Source: Gordius sp. MW1
Lineage: Eukaryota > Nematomorpha > Gordioida > Gordea > Gordiidae
Length of the DNA: 64,000 nt
Direction: 5' to 3'
Assembly: GCA_964036665.1 (NCBI GenBank)
Contig: OZ038526.1
Coordinates: 21,390,001 to 21,454,000 of the forward strand
Every line of letters starts with the position of its first letter. Positions within the stretch are counted from its first letter, which is position 1. The notes beneath the pieces were generated by a model, which was not told the origin of the DNA, did no database searches, and was given only the letters and a program-made list of their open reading frames with translations. The position numbers were made by a program, and so were the translations under genes. Positions 1 to 12,164 of this stretch are shown in pieces.

Positions 1-1440
1 AAAGCGGAAAAGAAAATTTGAGCTAAACATTCTGATTGGATAATTTTATATTGCGATGCCACCAATAGAATCGTAGGATTTTGAAAAAACGCATTTTATT
101 GGATAATCTTAAAACATATTTTAATAAAACGCGTTCTCATTGGCCAAATTTGAAGTTGGGAAAGGGCGCCACTCATTTTCATTGGACAACGTTAGAGGGC
201 GTGGCCGTCTCTAGGGGTGGGATGATTGATTTGATTTTCCGATCGAATAAATCGAGGTAGCAAAGTCCCACTATCCTAAATAGTCCCATCGTACAAACCT
301 AACGATAAATCAAAAATCAATTTTAATTTGAAAAATGTTAATCCACATAAGCAAAAAAAAGGGTGATATGGAAATAAAAATTTGTAATCATTTAAATTTG
401 CTTAAATGATATGCAATAGCGGAGAGAACTTAGGAAGGGATAAATTAATATTTTTCATTTAAATTGTTTCACCTCGCATAATGCCATGTTAGCGATTTAT
501 TAATTTTATTTTAGGAACAAATCATTAATTGAAATAGGAATATATCATTGCAAAGTAATGAATAGATTTGGTTGAGATTAACATAGATTTTTGTTGCATT
601 GTATAAATTGCATGTTTAAATTGCTCAGGAAACTAGTTGCAATAGAAATAACAATATTACCTAATTTTAACCCTTTCCTGATCTCATTAATATTTCTTCA
701 AAATTAATTCCCATCCATTTATTAAATATCCAATGATTTCAAGTTTCAAAATTTTGTTACTTTGATGGTAGATAAATTGTTCACAAACAAAGTCCAACTA
801 AATTTTTAGCTAGGTTTAACATATCAAGAATCTAGTTTTAGGGGAACCGCAAAATTGTACTATCTTTTTCCTAAGTTAAAAACGTTTTTCGCAATTACCA
901 AAATGTGTCAAAAATAAAAGAAAATTTTTGTTATATTATGGAAATATCATAATTCATAATTTTATTTTTAATTCCAAACCTTCCTTGTTCAAAAGTAGCT
1001 CTAACCGTGGACTAAATAAGCTTACCCATTAATTATAAATAGTGTAGTTCTCGGATCTCAAATTTTTATTGTTGCAGAATTATTTCTGATAAACACTCAA
1101 TAAAAGGTCTAAAAATCACGTTAAATATATATGGCGAAAGAGGGGGTAAAAGAAAAAATTTAAATCCGTCTCTATGAAAAAGTGATCAGTGACCCTTCGA
1201 GAGTTACATAGCAAATTAAAATACTGCTTCTACACGAAGTATTAGAGAGATTAAAATGTTACTAAAAACAACAAAAAATGGCCATATATAAATAGTGTAG
1301 CAATTAATAATACATAAACTTCAACGCTATGAAATGTAGACCGTTTTTATCCGCCATTTTGAAATATGCACAATTACGGAAATGTGAGATATATATAATA
1401 TTAATTTTAATAACTTATTTAAAGAAAACTATTTTAAAAT
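1..1440. other. AT-rich non-coding DNA
   Basis: No exon or RNA gene recognised. Four ATTGG pentamers (inverted CCAAT boxes) lie at 35, 98, 139 and 181, with a forward CCAAT at 62. The rest is AT-rich sequence without a repeat I could match inside the window. Confidence 0.5.
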
Positions 1441-1880
1441 AAATGGTATTAGATTTATTAAATATACGGGTCAACAAATAATGGACTTGTGAAATCAACC
1501 GGCAAACTGTTTGATTCTGGTAGAGTTTTTCACTGTGAACACAAATATGTTTTTAGTTTTTTCTGTATATTTTCTAAATATTCGCTGTCAAAGTTGGCAA
1601 AAACAGCGATTTTAGCGTATTTCAAACGCCAATAACTTGCAAATTAATCGGTAAAAATTTTATTTAATAGATATAATTCGTAGATAAAAGTGCTAGGAAT
1701 GTATTCACAAGTTTTTTTTAATCGTATTACATTTACTTTTTAAATTATAAACAAAATTAACTTATCCCTATCTATTTACATTGACAAATTAGCCCAGACT
1801 TGAGGTCTCCCTCCCTTCTCTTAAATACTATGAATTAAGTGCGTGTTTATCTACTCTACTACTATCACTCTCGCCGGGCT
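1440..1880 (+). repeat. Dispersed repeat family D, copy 1
   Basis: About 400 bp shared, in opposite orientation, with 10680-11085 and in part with 59165-59830 and 60560-60810. Shared landmarks: TCAACAAATAATGGACTT, CAAACTGTTTG, an AGTTTTT run, ACAGCGATTTTAGC, TTATCCCTATCTATTTACAT and GACTTGAGGTCTCCCTC. No coding seen; class unknown. Confidence 0.75.
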
Positions 1881-1884
1881 TGGA

Positions 1885-1985
1885 AGGGCTTCTGCTTAAA
1901 AATAAAACAACGGGCAGGGCCTGGACGGGCCGATGTATAACGTAACGGGTTCGGGCTTAGTTATACTTAAGGCCCGTTAAAAAAT
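1885..1985. repeat. GGGC-rich subrepeat fragment
   Basis: Contains GGGCAGGGCCTGGACGGGCC and GGTTCGGGCTTAG, the subrepeat type of the hAT-like element at 49053-50176. Ends are not recognisable, so this is probably a fragment. Confidence 0.5.
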
Positions 1986-2099
1986 TAATTAGATTTAGTA
2001 TAAAAGAAGGTGTTTTTATAATGTTCTAATTTGTAATTATTTTATGTAGATTAAATTAACAAAGAAAGTTAAATTTTGTTTCCAGCCTAGTTCATTAAT

Positions 2100-2700
2100 T
2101 TATCAATAGCTCAACCCGCATTGTAAATATAAAAGATAATTTATACACGTGCGTGATCCCATGGGCGAAGCCAACTTAAATTGGAGGGACGCAGTTTAAA
2201 TAGGGCAAAAAATGTTTTCATCAGGAATTATTGAATTTGGAGGAGTGCAGCTGCCCATATTTGCCTCCCCATTTATAACCTCTAGCAATATTGAGTGAAT
2301 TAATTTAATAATGTTTAAAATCATTTATATTAATTGCTATGCAATTTGTGGGCTCTCTTTTGGTTATCCGTCCTGTCCATCCTGTCCTGTCCCAACTTTT
2401 TAATAATTGCCGTGGAAACTTATACGGGTTTTTAATGGCTGTGGACTTATGCTTCTGTGAAAGACTTTTATTTAGCTGACCGCTGATTGGCTTTACTTTA
2501 TTCCACCTCGCCTAAGCTCAAATTCCATTATTGTTTTTGTTATTTTGGCAATTTATCTAGGTTGTTAATTTAATGGATGAATGCGAAACTGGCTAAATAA
2601 TTCCCTGCAAATTAATGCTGACCGTTGCTAACTTCTACTTTATCTGACCCCGGCCAAATGCCAAAATTTATATAGGGGAGATCGGGGACTAAATAGCCAT
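2100..2700 (+). repeat. Dispersed repeat family C, copy 1 (long)
   Basis: About 600 bp matched by an inverted copy at 35530-36170. Landmarks: TTGCTATGCAATTTGTGGGC, a TCCGTCCTGTCC run, TAATTGCCGTGGAAACTTA, GCGAAACTGGCTAAATAA, TTAATGCTGACCGTTGCTAA and CCCGGCCAAATG. The first 200 bp also contain a GGGCGAAGCCA-type segment. No protein remnant seen. Confidence 0.75.
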
Positions 2701-3599
2701 AAAAAATTAAATCGCGTTTTAAAAAAAACTAAAAATTATTTTTTTAATTTTTTTATTGGAACCTAATTTTAAAGTCTATTTTAACTATAGGCAAAAAAAT
2801 TCGGATTTAAAAAATTAATAGTTTTCTCACAAATTAAATTTAAAAAAAACAAAAATTCTAAAATTTTAAAAAATGCTTGGGGCAAATCATAGCACCTTTC
2901 GGGGGATAGATTATATCTTACGTTTTCACTTCCTATTGCTCAAATCAATAAAAAAATTGTTTTATAAAAAAAAATATAGAGAATGCAAATGTAATATGGT
3001 TTTATTTTACATAATACAAATAAAAAATGTTCAAGTTGACAATCTGATTTAGTTACCCATAAAAGACAAATTCTGCAATGGAAAAAATCTTTAAATAGTC
3101 TATTTATATTCCAAATTACACTAAAATAAATTATTTTTAAACATAACATTTTTTTAATCTTGACATTTTTGTCTAAGCAATGAAAAATGGCTAGCACTCG
3201 CCCCTCTCCGATTAGCCCCGATCCCAATTTTTATAAACAATTAACAAATCAACATGTTATATTGCAAATAAAAAATAAATCACGAGACGGTTTTTATATA
3301 AAAAATATCCCTTTATAAGACAGAACTTAAATTAGTCCAAAATATTCAGCCAAAAAAATTTATGCCCAAAATACAAAATTTTATCAAGGCTACTAATAGC
3401 CCCGAATAATCGTTTTTCCTCTATAAAAATTTTAAATTTTATTTTTTATAAACAAAGATTTTTTTACTTATACCTTATAAAAAAATACACATATGGTTTA
3501 AATTTTAATTATATATCATTATTATTTAAAAAAAAAATTACAAAGATAATGGTAACCCCGAGCTACGACTAGCCCCGGTCTCCCCTACTCATTATCATT

Positions 3600-4990
3600 T
3601 ATTAATTGCTATGCAATTTATGGGCTCACTTTCCATTTTCCGAAGTCACGTCACGCACCGAACGTGGATACCGAACGTGGATGTCACGCACTTTTAATTT
3701 TTGTTAATTTAACCAGTTTTTGTTAATTTAACCAGTTTTTGGGTTCGAATCCCGGGATTTTTTTTTACTATTATGATTGTTCCTGTTACTACCATTGATA
3801 ATAAGACTTTTTGGCCGTCCGTTGGGTGCTGACCAATAAAAAAAAATGACCATTCCAAAGTGTGAAGCGAAATTTTTTTGCGTTTTTTTTTGACTCTTAT
3901 GATTGTTCTTGTTCCTACCATTGATAATAAGACTTTTTGGCCGTCCGTTGGCTGCTGACCAATGGAATCGTGGATGTCACGCACCGAACCGAACGTGGAT
4001 ACGCACTTTTAATTTTTGTTAATTTAACCAGTTTTTGGGTTCGAATCTCGAGGTTTTTTTTGAATATTATTATTGTAACTGTTACTACCATTGCTATTAC
4101 GACTTTTTGGCCGTCCGTTGGGTGCTGACCACTGGAAAAAAATGACCATTGGCCAAAATGTGAATCCATTATTTTTTCGTTTTTTTCCGCCTATTATGAT
4201 TGTTCATGTTACTACCATTGATAATAAGACTCTTTGGCCGTCCGTTGGCTGCTGACCAATGGAAAAAAATGACTATTGGCCAAAATGTGATTCGAAAATT
4301 ATTTTTTCGTTTTTTTTCGACTATTATGATTGTTCTTGTTACTACCATTGATAATATGACTTTTTGGCCGGCCGTTGGCTGCTGACCAATGGAAAAAAAT
4401 GACCATTTGGCCAAAGTGTGAAACGAAATTTTTTTTTTTGCGTTTTTTTTGACTCTTATGATTGTTCCTGTTACTATCATTCATAATATGACTTTTTGGC
4501 CGTCCGCTGGCTACTGACCACTGTAAAAAAATGACCATTTGGCCAAGGTGTGAATTTTTTGCGTTTTTTTTTGACTCTTATGATTGTTCCTGTTACTACC
4601 ATTGCTATTTCGACTTTTTGGCCTTCCGCTGGCTACTGACCACTGGAAAAAAATGACCATTTTGCCAAAGTGTGAAGTGAAATTTTCCTAGTTTATTTGG
4701 CTAACATTGACTTATAGACCGTCTCTTGGTACTGACCAATGAAAAAAATGACCGTTGGCCAATTTGTTTCCGAAATTTTTTTTTGTTTTTTTTTGACGTA
4801 TGTATTTATAGACCATCTCTGGGTATACCAATTGAAAAAAATGACCATTGGTTGTCCGTCCGTTACCCTCCAGTGTATATACGCCGGCGTTTTTTTTTCC
4901 ATGTCGCTTCTTGTTACGCCGCAAGTCCATTATATAATTTAATTTTCTTTTCATTACTTTCTATTTATAATTTGGGTGCTGACCAATAAA
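3600..4990. repeat. Minisatellite array 1 (unit about 125 bp)
   Basis: At least seven degenerate units, each with TTGGCCGTCCGTTGGCTGCT, GACCAATGG, TGACCATTGGCCAAA, a T-rich run and GATTGTTCTTGTTACTACCA. Units decay to the right after about 4680. The array is preceded by the family C head (TTGCTATGCAATTTATGGGC) and a box-B-like GGTTCGAATCC. Long open frames here merely translate the repeat. Confidence 0.85.
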
Positions 4991-5864
4991 AAAAAATGAC
5001 CAAACTGCTGATACTTTTTTTTTCTAATCCTTTAATTTAAATGTGCGCGTTGGAAATCTAAGTATTAAATTCGCCACTTTTTTATACTCTATATAATTCT
5101 TAAATCAAATTGTTATAAATTAAAGAGAATATTATTAATTACAAAGAAACCCGAAGGCGTTAGCGCTTCACCTTATGTGTGGTTATGTTCCGACCCCAAA
5201 AAGCTTAAATTGAACATACCTATACTGGGGCAACCAAAAATTTGTGTGTTTTATATTGACTTTTTTTATTATTTTAAACTTGCTATGTAGAATTGCGTCT
5301 TGTGACCATATAAATGTAACATTTTTATGTTATATTATTTTTTAGATACATTAGAAAATCAAATGTGGCAGGCAGCCACGAAAAATTTAATACAATAACT
5401 ATTATTTAATTTATATACGTACGATAGAAATTGTTATTGCAAATTGAAATTTTAATTAAAAATTTAACGTTTTCCGGTTATGGAATAAATTATGCCCAGA
5501 ATGTTTTAGTATGTGAAAGTCTATATATCTAATCTTGGAAATCAACAAGTTGTGCAAGATTAAAATTAATTTTAGAATGATGTTTAACCTAATTTCATTT
5601 ATTAAAAAATAATAAAGATGATATTTATATACTTTATCCAGCCGACATTTATACACTTAACTCATTTATATTTTCCCGCTTCGTCAAATTGTAAATCATA
5701 ATAAAATTTTACGTTTTTTTTGGCTAACATTGATAATTACCCTATGCCCGTCAGTCCAATTCTTTTGCATTTAATACCCCCCTATAGGCATTCTCGCCCC
5801 TTCTCACCTTTCTCGCCCATAAATTGCATAGCAAATAAGCTACATTTATACGTAGAATAGATGA

Positions 5865-6035
5865 GTCGTCCCCTCTTCCCTTCCCCCCCTTCCCTTCTCC
5901 CCCTTCTCCGGGGGTCTGGGGGCTCCGCCCCCAGGAGATGGGGGTTTGGGGGCGTAGCCCCCAACGGGGGACTGAGGGCGGAGCCCCAAGGGGGTCTGGG
6001 GGCGAAGCCCCCAGTTACGCCCGAAGGGCGTATTA
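5865..6035. repeat. GC-rich hairpin cluster
   Basis: Four near-palindromes of the type GGGGGCnnAGCCCCC in about 130 bp (near 5917, 5948, 5974 and 5997), linked by GGGGGTCTG/GGGGGTTTG spacers. It contrasts sharply with the AT-rich surroundings and could fold into strong hairpins. No gene recognised. Confidence 0.7.
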
Positions 6036-6099
6036 ATTTTTTTGCCGCACGGCATGCTCCTTTTGAATTTCATCAATTTTTTTAACCAATAAAAATTAA

Positions 6100-6190
6100 A
6101 ACATTTTATGTTTTGCCCCCTCCCCCTAATTGAACTTTGACAACTTTCCCCCCCCCCCCCTTAACCAAAATATGACTACGCTCATGCTTC
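6100..6190. repeat. GGGCGTAGCC-type short element, fragment
   Basis: C-rich tract (run of about 11) followed by ATGACTACGCTCATG, resembling the right end of the GGGCGTAGCC family seen at 43890-44030 and elsewhere. Confidence 0.45.
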
Positions 6191-6367
6191 ACGGTAATTT
6201 TTAGGGTGTTTTTAATTTTTTTACCAAAATTAATTAATAGTATTGTATGAGGTGATATTTTTTTTTTATTGATAAGCAAGGTCTGTAATTATATTTTTTA
6301 ACAATTTTATAAGAACTAATAAACCAAAAGAATGCAGGATTTATAAACAAACTTAAATTCATATTAA

Positions 6368-6973
6368 CCCTCGAGAGTATTCCTAATCCCGAACGGGAGA
6401 GTATTCGTGGGGTATAACTCCACCCCATTTTTAAACTTCTTTTTTAAAGTATTCTTTTAAAACCTTTGAAATTTTAAACATATGTTTATAAAGGTCTTAA
6501 GATTGATGGTATAAATTTTGATATAAATCTAATCAACATTACAAAACTTATTAACAATTTTCTGGACCCCCAATTTTATTTTGGTTATTTTAGAGCTTCC
6601 CCTCATTTTACCTCTTGACATCATATACCTTAAAATAAATCAAAATAAACGTGATTTTTTATTAAAAGAATGTTCAAAATGTATTAAAAACACAAATTGT
6701 AAAAGATATCTTCATATAAAAAAAAAAATACATACATTTTTTCATATAGAAAAAAAATTACGTGAGAGTATTCGTGGGGTATAACAGAACCTTAAGACCC
6801 AAAAAAGCTCTATATTTTAAAAAGTATTAAGCCAAAATCTATGAAATTTTCACCTAACCTAGTTCTTGATAAAATATTAAGCTACTGAAAAGGCCAGATT
6901 CTTAGATTTAAATTGCGTTTTATATTTAAATTTATAATGGGGTACCAAAATACCCCACGAATACTCTCGAGGG
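6368..6973. mobile_element. piggyBac-type MITE with TTAA flanks
   Basis: Begins CCCTCGAGAGTATTC and ends with its exact reverse complement, a 15-bp perfect terminal inverted repeat. Direct TTAA copies flank it (6364-6367 and 6974-6977). TTAA duplication plus CCC termini is the piggyBac signature. Further GAGAGTATTCGTGGGGTAT copies lie inside, at about 6395 and 6764. No transposase remnant, so non-autonomous. Confidence 0.85.
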
Positions 6974-7124
6974 TTAAATATGTTTCGTACAGGCGATGTG
7001 GAAAAAGGGGATTAGGGACGAAGGAGAATTCAAATTCAATTAAGGAAAAAGGGATGAGGAGTGAATAAGATTGTAAATACTTTAATAGTTCACAACCACT
7101 GCTAGCAGTGTAGTGCGCATGAAC

Positions 7125-7300
7125 ATAGCCAGGTTTTGGATTAGGGGAGGGGGGGGGGACGAAACGTTTAAATTTATTTAGAAACATAGTTTTTTTTTGA
7201 TTTTAATGGTTTTTGCATTGAAAATTTTTTTTCGTCATTTAGGGGGAAGGGGGGGATAGGGCCCCGCTGCCCCCCCCCTCCTAGCTACGCCTATGCCATG
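7125..7300. repeat. GGGCGTAGCC-type element with G/C runs
   Basis: Starts near CATAGCCAGGTTTTGGATTA with a G-run and ends in a C-run followed by TAGCTACGCCTATG. The inverted GTAGCC/GGCTAC-like ends and homopolymer runs match the other members of this family. Confidence 0.6.
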
Positions 7301-7334
7301 GGGCAAAAAAATAATAACTGCAAAAAATATGAAA

Positions 7335-8795
7335 TATTAATTGCTATGCAATTTATTTTAATTGCTATGCAATTTATTTTAATTGCTATGCAATTTATGG
7401 GCTCACTTTCCATTTTGTTTGTCCGCCTATTCGGTGTCTTGCATTCGGTGTCTTGTTTTGCATTCGGTTTGCATTCGGTGTCTTGTTTTGTTTACTTTTA
7501 ATTTTTGTTAATTTAACTAGTTTTTGGGTTCGAATCCCGGGTTTTTTTTTGACTATTATTATTGTTCTTGTTACTACCATTGCTATTTTGACTTTTTGGT
7601 CGTCCGCTGGGTACTGACCAATGAAAAAAATGACCATTTGGCCAAAATGTGAATTTAAGTTTTTTTTTCGTTTTTTTTTGACTCTCATGATTGTGCCTGT
7701 TACTACCATTGCTATTTTGACTTTTTGGCCGTCCGTTGGCTGCTCACCGATGGAAAAAATGACCATTGGCCAAAATGTGAATCCAAGTTTATTTTTTCGT
7801 TTTTTTCGACTATTATGATTGTTCTTGTTACTACCATTGATAATAAGACGTTTTGGCCGTCCGCTGACTGCTGTCCGATGGAAAAAATGACCATTGGCCA
7901 AAATGTGAATCCAAGTATATTTTTTCCGATTTTTTCGACTATTATGATTGTTCCTGTTACTACCACTGCTATTATGACTTTTTGGCCGTCCGTTGGCTGC
8001 TGACCGATGAAAAAAAGGACCATTGGCCAAAATGTGAATCTAAGCTTATTTTTTCGTTTTTTTTTGATTATTATGATTGTTCTTGTTACTACCAATGTTT
8101 TTATGACTTTTTGGCCGTCCGTTGGCTGCTCACCGATGAAAAAAATGACCATTGGCCAAAATGTGAATCCAAGTTATTTTTTCGTTTTTTTTTCAACTAT
8201 TATGATTGTTCTTGTTACTACCATTGATAATAAGACTTTTTAGCCGTCCGTTGACTGCTGTCCGATAGAAAAAATGACCATTGGCCAAAATGTGTCCAAG
8301 TTTATTTTTTCCGTTTTTTTCGCCTATTATGATTGTTCCTGTTACTACCATTGATAATAAGACGTTTTGGCCGTCCGCTGACTGCTGTCCGATGGAAAAA
8401 ATGACCATTGGCCAAAATGTGTATTCGAGTTTATTTTTTCCGTTTTTTTTCGCCTATTATGATTGTTCCTGCTACTACAATTGCTATTATGACTTTTTGG
8501 CCGTCCGTTGGCTGCTGACAAATGGTGATTTTCTTTTTTCATTTTTGTTTTGACTCTTATGTATTTATATCGACTTTTAAAGTGTACTGGCTGCTGATTA
8601 ATGGAAAAAAATGACAATTGGCCAAAATGTGAATCGAAAATTTTTTTTCGTTTTTATTGGCTAACATGATTTATAGACCATCTGTTGGAACTGCCCATTG
8701 AAAAAAAAATGACCATTGACTAAATTGTAAATCGAAATTTTAATTTTCGTTTTTGAATTTGTTAACATTGATAATTACCCTGTGCCCCACCCCCT
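7335..8795. repeat. Minisatellite array 2 with family C head
   Basis: Head with three copies of TTAATTGCTATGCAATTTAT, then a CATTCGGTGTCTTG microrepeat, a box-B-like GGTTCGAATCCCGGG, then about eight ~128-bp units of the same type as array 1 and a tail GCTAACATTGATAATTACCC. The tail is also present near 5722. Same head, core and tail as array 1 suggests one element family with an internal satellite. Confidence 0.85.
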
Positions 8796-9514
8796 ACAGA
8801 ACCCTATGCCTTTACTGATATGGGTCCCTGTGTCCCTACACTTATTAAAGGCTTAATCAATGATATTTAACGATTATCTCACTTTTATATACTTATATTA
8901 ATAATAGCATGTATATTAAAATCTTCTATTGCTGTTAAAATTTTGTTCTGATTTTTTTAATTAAAAATTGTTCAAATTCAACAAAAAATTTCTCCCAACA
9001 ATTCTGCAAAATCTTAACATTGTGATGTTTTATAATATAATGTTTGTTACACGCCTAATTTTAAATATTTTTGAATTTTAGCACATATACCCGTTTTTAA
9101 ACTTAGTGATTTACCCAATTTATTAATTTACTGCATTTCACGATTCGGACCCATCATCACTAAAGGCCATAAAAACTAATGTAATACGCAACTAGATGCA
9201 AACACTAAATCTAACCCTAACCCTTGCCTATATTACATTTTGCAAACATCCGTATTTAAGGATTTAATTATATTGATTTTTTTTTCAATGGCGCTATGCC
9301 AAGGTTAAACCCCTACCGGGAGTGGAGGAGATGAAGAAAGGGAGAGAGATCATCTAAACGACATTGAAAAATCAATTTTTTGGTAAAAAAAATACATTTA
9401 GACAAGCTATTTTGTTTTAAACAGATATTATATCAATGAAAAAATATCATACTTAAAAACATTCGGGCGTGTATTTTTTGCATAAGCGAATATAGAAAGG
9501 GGTGAATAAGATAA

Positions 9515-10658
9515 TAGAGAACTGCACGGGTGACCCGAGACCCGACCCGACCCGACCTCGGGTCGGGTAGAAAATTTGAAAATGATTTCGGGTCGGGTCG
9601 GGTCCGGGTAAAAAATTTGAAAATGCTTTCGGGTCGGGTCGGGTCAAATTTATAGAGTCGGGTCCAAGGTTTATACATTGTAAAAAACACGCGAGATTTA
9701 TTTTTTTAATTAATGTTAATTGCTAAGCAAAGAGTGTTTTTAAATATCGAAATGCACAATTAATTTGGATCATTCATTTATTTAATTCTCTTCCTCTTTT
9801 TTTAAATTTTAAAACTCCAAACTCTGAAGTGCTAGCTACTTATCATCACTAATTCAAACTACATAAATTACTCCTGTTTTTAATTTGACTATTAAAAGGT
9901 AAAGTATTTCAATAAAGTTATATTTTAAATTTTTTTAGTGTTAACAGTGAAGTTTTAGCTAATCCTCATCGTTAATTTAAATTACATTTAATACATAGCC
10001 AACTTAAAAGTTAGTTCTAATTTTATAAATGTTTCATGTGCAATTTTTTTTTATAATTACTTATAATTATTTTAAAGTTTCATATCAAATGAATTTATCT
10101 TAAATTGCACTTCAAACTTAAAACATTTGGACAGTCACTATAAATTTCATCTTATTTACTATATTGATTATAATCAGCTAAATATTAATGGTTTCATAAT
10201 AACAATAAATGGATGTTAAATAGTTGTCTCAAGTCTATAACATATGAGCAGTTTACTTGATATTAGGAAACTAAATATAGATAAATAATTATGAGTTTTT
10301 TTTCACCATCCCCTTTAAAGAATACAAATCATCATGGCTTTTACTAGTCGATTTAATTTTACACACAGCAATTTTCGCGCTCGAAAGTAATTTTTTTATA
10401 ATTTTTCGGGTCGGGTGGGGTTCGGGTTGAAGTTTTTAAAATGCTTTCGGGTCGGGTCGGGTTCGGGTAGAAACTTTGAAAATGATTTCGGGTCGGGTCG
10501 GGTCCGGGTAGAAAATTTGAAAATGATTTCGGGTCGGGTCGGGTCCGGGTAGAAAATTTGAAAATGATTTCGGGTCGGGTCGGGTCAGGGTAGAAAATTT
10601 GAAAATGATTTCGGGTCGGGTCGGGTTCGGGTTGAAAAAAAGTGACTTTGCAGTTCTC
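9515..10658. mobile_element. hAT-like element with GGGTCGGGT subterminal repeats
   Basis: Begins TAGAGAACTGCACGGGTGAC and ends CTTTGCAGTTCTC, giving inverted ends (GAGAACTGCA/TGCAGTTCTC). A direct TAAGATAA lies at 9507-9514 and 10659-10666. Both ends carry tandem GGGTCGGGTC units spaced by GAAAATTTGAAAATGATTTC; the middle is AT-rich without coding. The 8-bp duplication and TAGAG end fit the hAT superfamily, by inference. Confidence 0.7.
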
Positions 10659-10679
10659 TAAGATAAACTAACCATTGAC

Positions 10680-11085
10680 AGCAGTGGTAGTAGTATAGTA
10701 GAGATAAACAACCACGCGCACTTTTCCTGGTGTTTAAGAGAAGAGAGGGAGACCTCAAGTCTGGGCATATTTGTCAATGTAAATAGATAGGGATAAGTTA
10801 ATTTTGTTTATAATTTAAAAAGTAAATGTAATACGATTAAAAAACACTTGTGAATACATTCATAACACTTTTATCTACGAATTAAATCTATTAAACTAAA
10901 CTTTTACCGATTAATTTGCCCGTTATCGACGTTTAAAATAGGCTAAAATCGCTGTTTTTGCCAACTTTGAGAGCGAATATTTAAAAAACTTGACGTATAG
11001 GGAAAAAACTAAAAACATATTTGTGTTCGCAGTGAAAAACTCTACCAGAATCTGCAAACAGTTTACCGGTTGATTTTTCTTGTTA
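10680..11085 (-). repeat. Dispersed repeat family D, copy 2 (inverted)
   Basis: Reverse-complement match to 1440-1880 over about 400 bp, including GAGACCTCAAGTCTGGGC, ATGTAAATAGATAGGGATAA, GCTAAAATCGCTGTTTTTGC and a GCAAACAGTTTACCGG end. Confidence 0.75.
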
Positions 11086-11314
11086 AACCGTGATATCAAA
11101 GAGATGTCTTATTATATTATTTACTCAATTCCCCAAAACTAAAAAATAAAAATTTAATGATTTTAGCGTAATTAAATTTTTTTAATTTTTATTTAACTAG
11201 AACTAACTTTAATTCCCCATAAAAATTTGATAATAATAAAACTATTCACCTTTTATTATATTTACAATGAATAGAAGTGATTTGGAGGCTATATATACGG
11301 CACACGATTTAATA

Positions 11315-11529
11315 GTGTCGTAAAAAACCCAGGTATTGTTTAGTCAACCTTTGGTGTTAGTCGACTATACAAAAAAGGTTTTTGGTTCGTTATTCTTAGT
11401 AGACCTCTAGGCTTGGTCAAATTTGACAAACACAGACCATAGGATCTTGATCTGTTTTTAATAAGTCGACCACCGTTAGTATTGGTTGAAACAAAGGTCG
11501 ACTAAAAAAACCACGGTTTTTTACAACAC
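11315..11529. mobile_element. TA-flanked palindromic MITE (family A), copy 1
   Basis: Ends GTGTCGTAAAAAACCCAGG and TTTTTTACAACAC, flanked by TA on both sides. Inside, GTCAACC and GTCGACT motifs lie in mirror arrangement as in all members. The TA flank suggests a Tc1/mariner-type origin; no coding. Confidence 0.8.
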
Positions 11530-11539
11530 TATAATTTAC

Positions 11540-11718
11540 CCAAACATCTATGTATAATAATAATAAACAACAATAATAATGATGATAATAAACAATAATA
11601 ATTATAAAAAATAATAATAACTAATTGATACTAATAATAACTAATTTATAATAATAAATAATAATAATAATAAACAAATAAAAATAATAAACAACAATAA
11701 TTATAATAATAATAAAAG
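11540..11718. repeat. AAT/AAC trinucleotide microsatellite
   Basis: Imperfect run of AATAATAAT, AACAATAAT and ATGATGATA units over about 180 bp. Confidence 0.9.
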
Positions 11719-11839
11719 ACCTGTTGTATAGCTTCTGTGATTGAGGTTATAGGTGACATCCCACAACACATCGAATTCAGCATGTAACCGTCCAAGCCCA
11801 TCGTGCTATTAAATCTACCCGTCTATTTGCAAATAATAA

Positions 11840-11910
11840 AATTACATAGGACAAGCTGGACAGGACAGGACGGACGGACAACCAAAAGCGAGCCCATATA
11901 GCAACTAAAA
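11840..11910 (-). repeat. Family C fragment
   Basis: GACAGGACGGACGGACAACC then AAAGCGAGCCCATATAGCAA is the reverse complement of the family C head. The rest of the unit is missing here. Confidence 0.55.
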
Positions 11911-12164
11911 TTTATTAATGAAAAGAGGGAAGGTCGTGTTCTATTTTAAAAATAAGTTTACCATTTCAAACATCCCAAAAAGTGCAATTCGATGTTTTTT
12001 ACACAAGGACTTGGGGTCTAATGGACCCCAAAAGAAGTAGTAGTAGTAGTGGTTTACCTTAAGGTCTTCCAACAGAATTTTGGCCACGGCTTGGGGACTA
12101 AATAGCCCCGAGGTCTCTGTTATGACGCGAGTGATTTCGGGCTAGTAATAAACATATATAACCA

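Noticed and set aside
3740..3757. GGTTCGAATCCCGGG as a tRNA gene
   Set aside because: Box-B-like motif only; no acceptor stem, D arm or anticodon arm could be drawn. It recurs near 4035 and 7525 as part of the minisatellite element.
3709..4538. Several overlapping open frames on both strands
   Set aside because: Repeat translations of minisatellite array 1.
7395..8152. Long minus-strand open frames (up to 211 codons)
   Set aside because: They translate the ~128-bp minisatellite unit; the same peptide recurs each period and continues across frames.
9433..9690. Open frames rich in Arg-Pro-Asp-Pro
   Set aside because: Read through GGGTCGGGT subrepeats of a hAT-like element.
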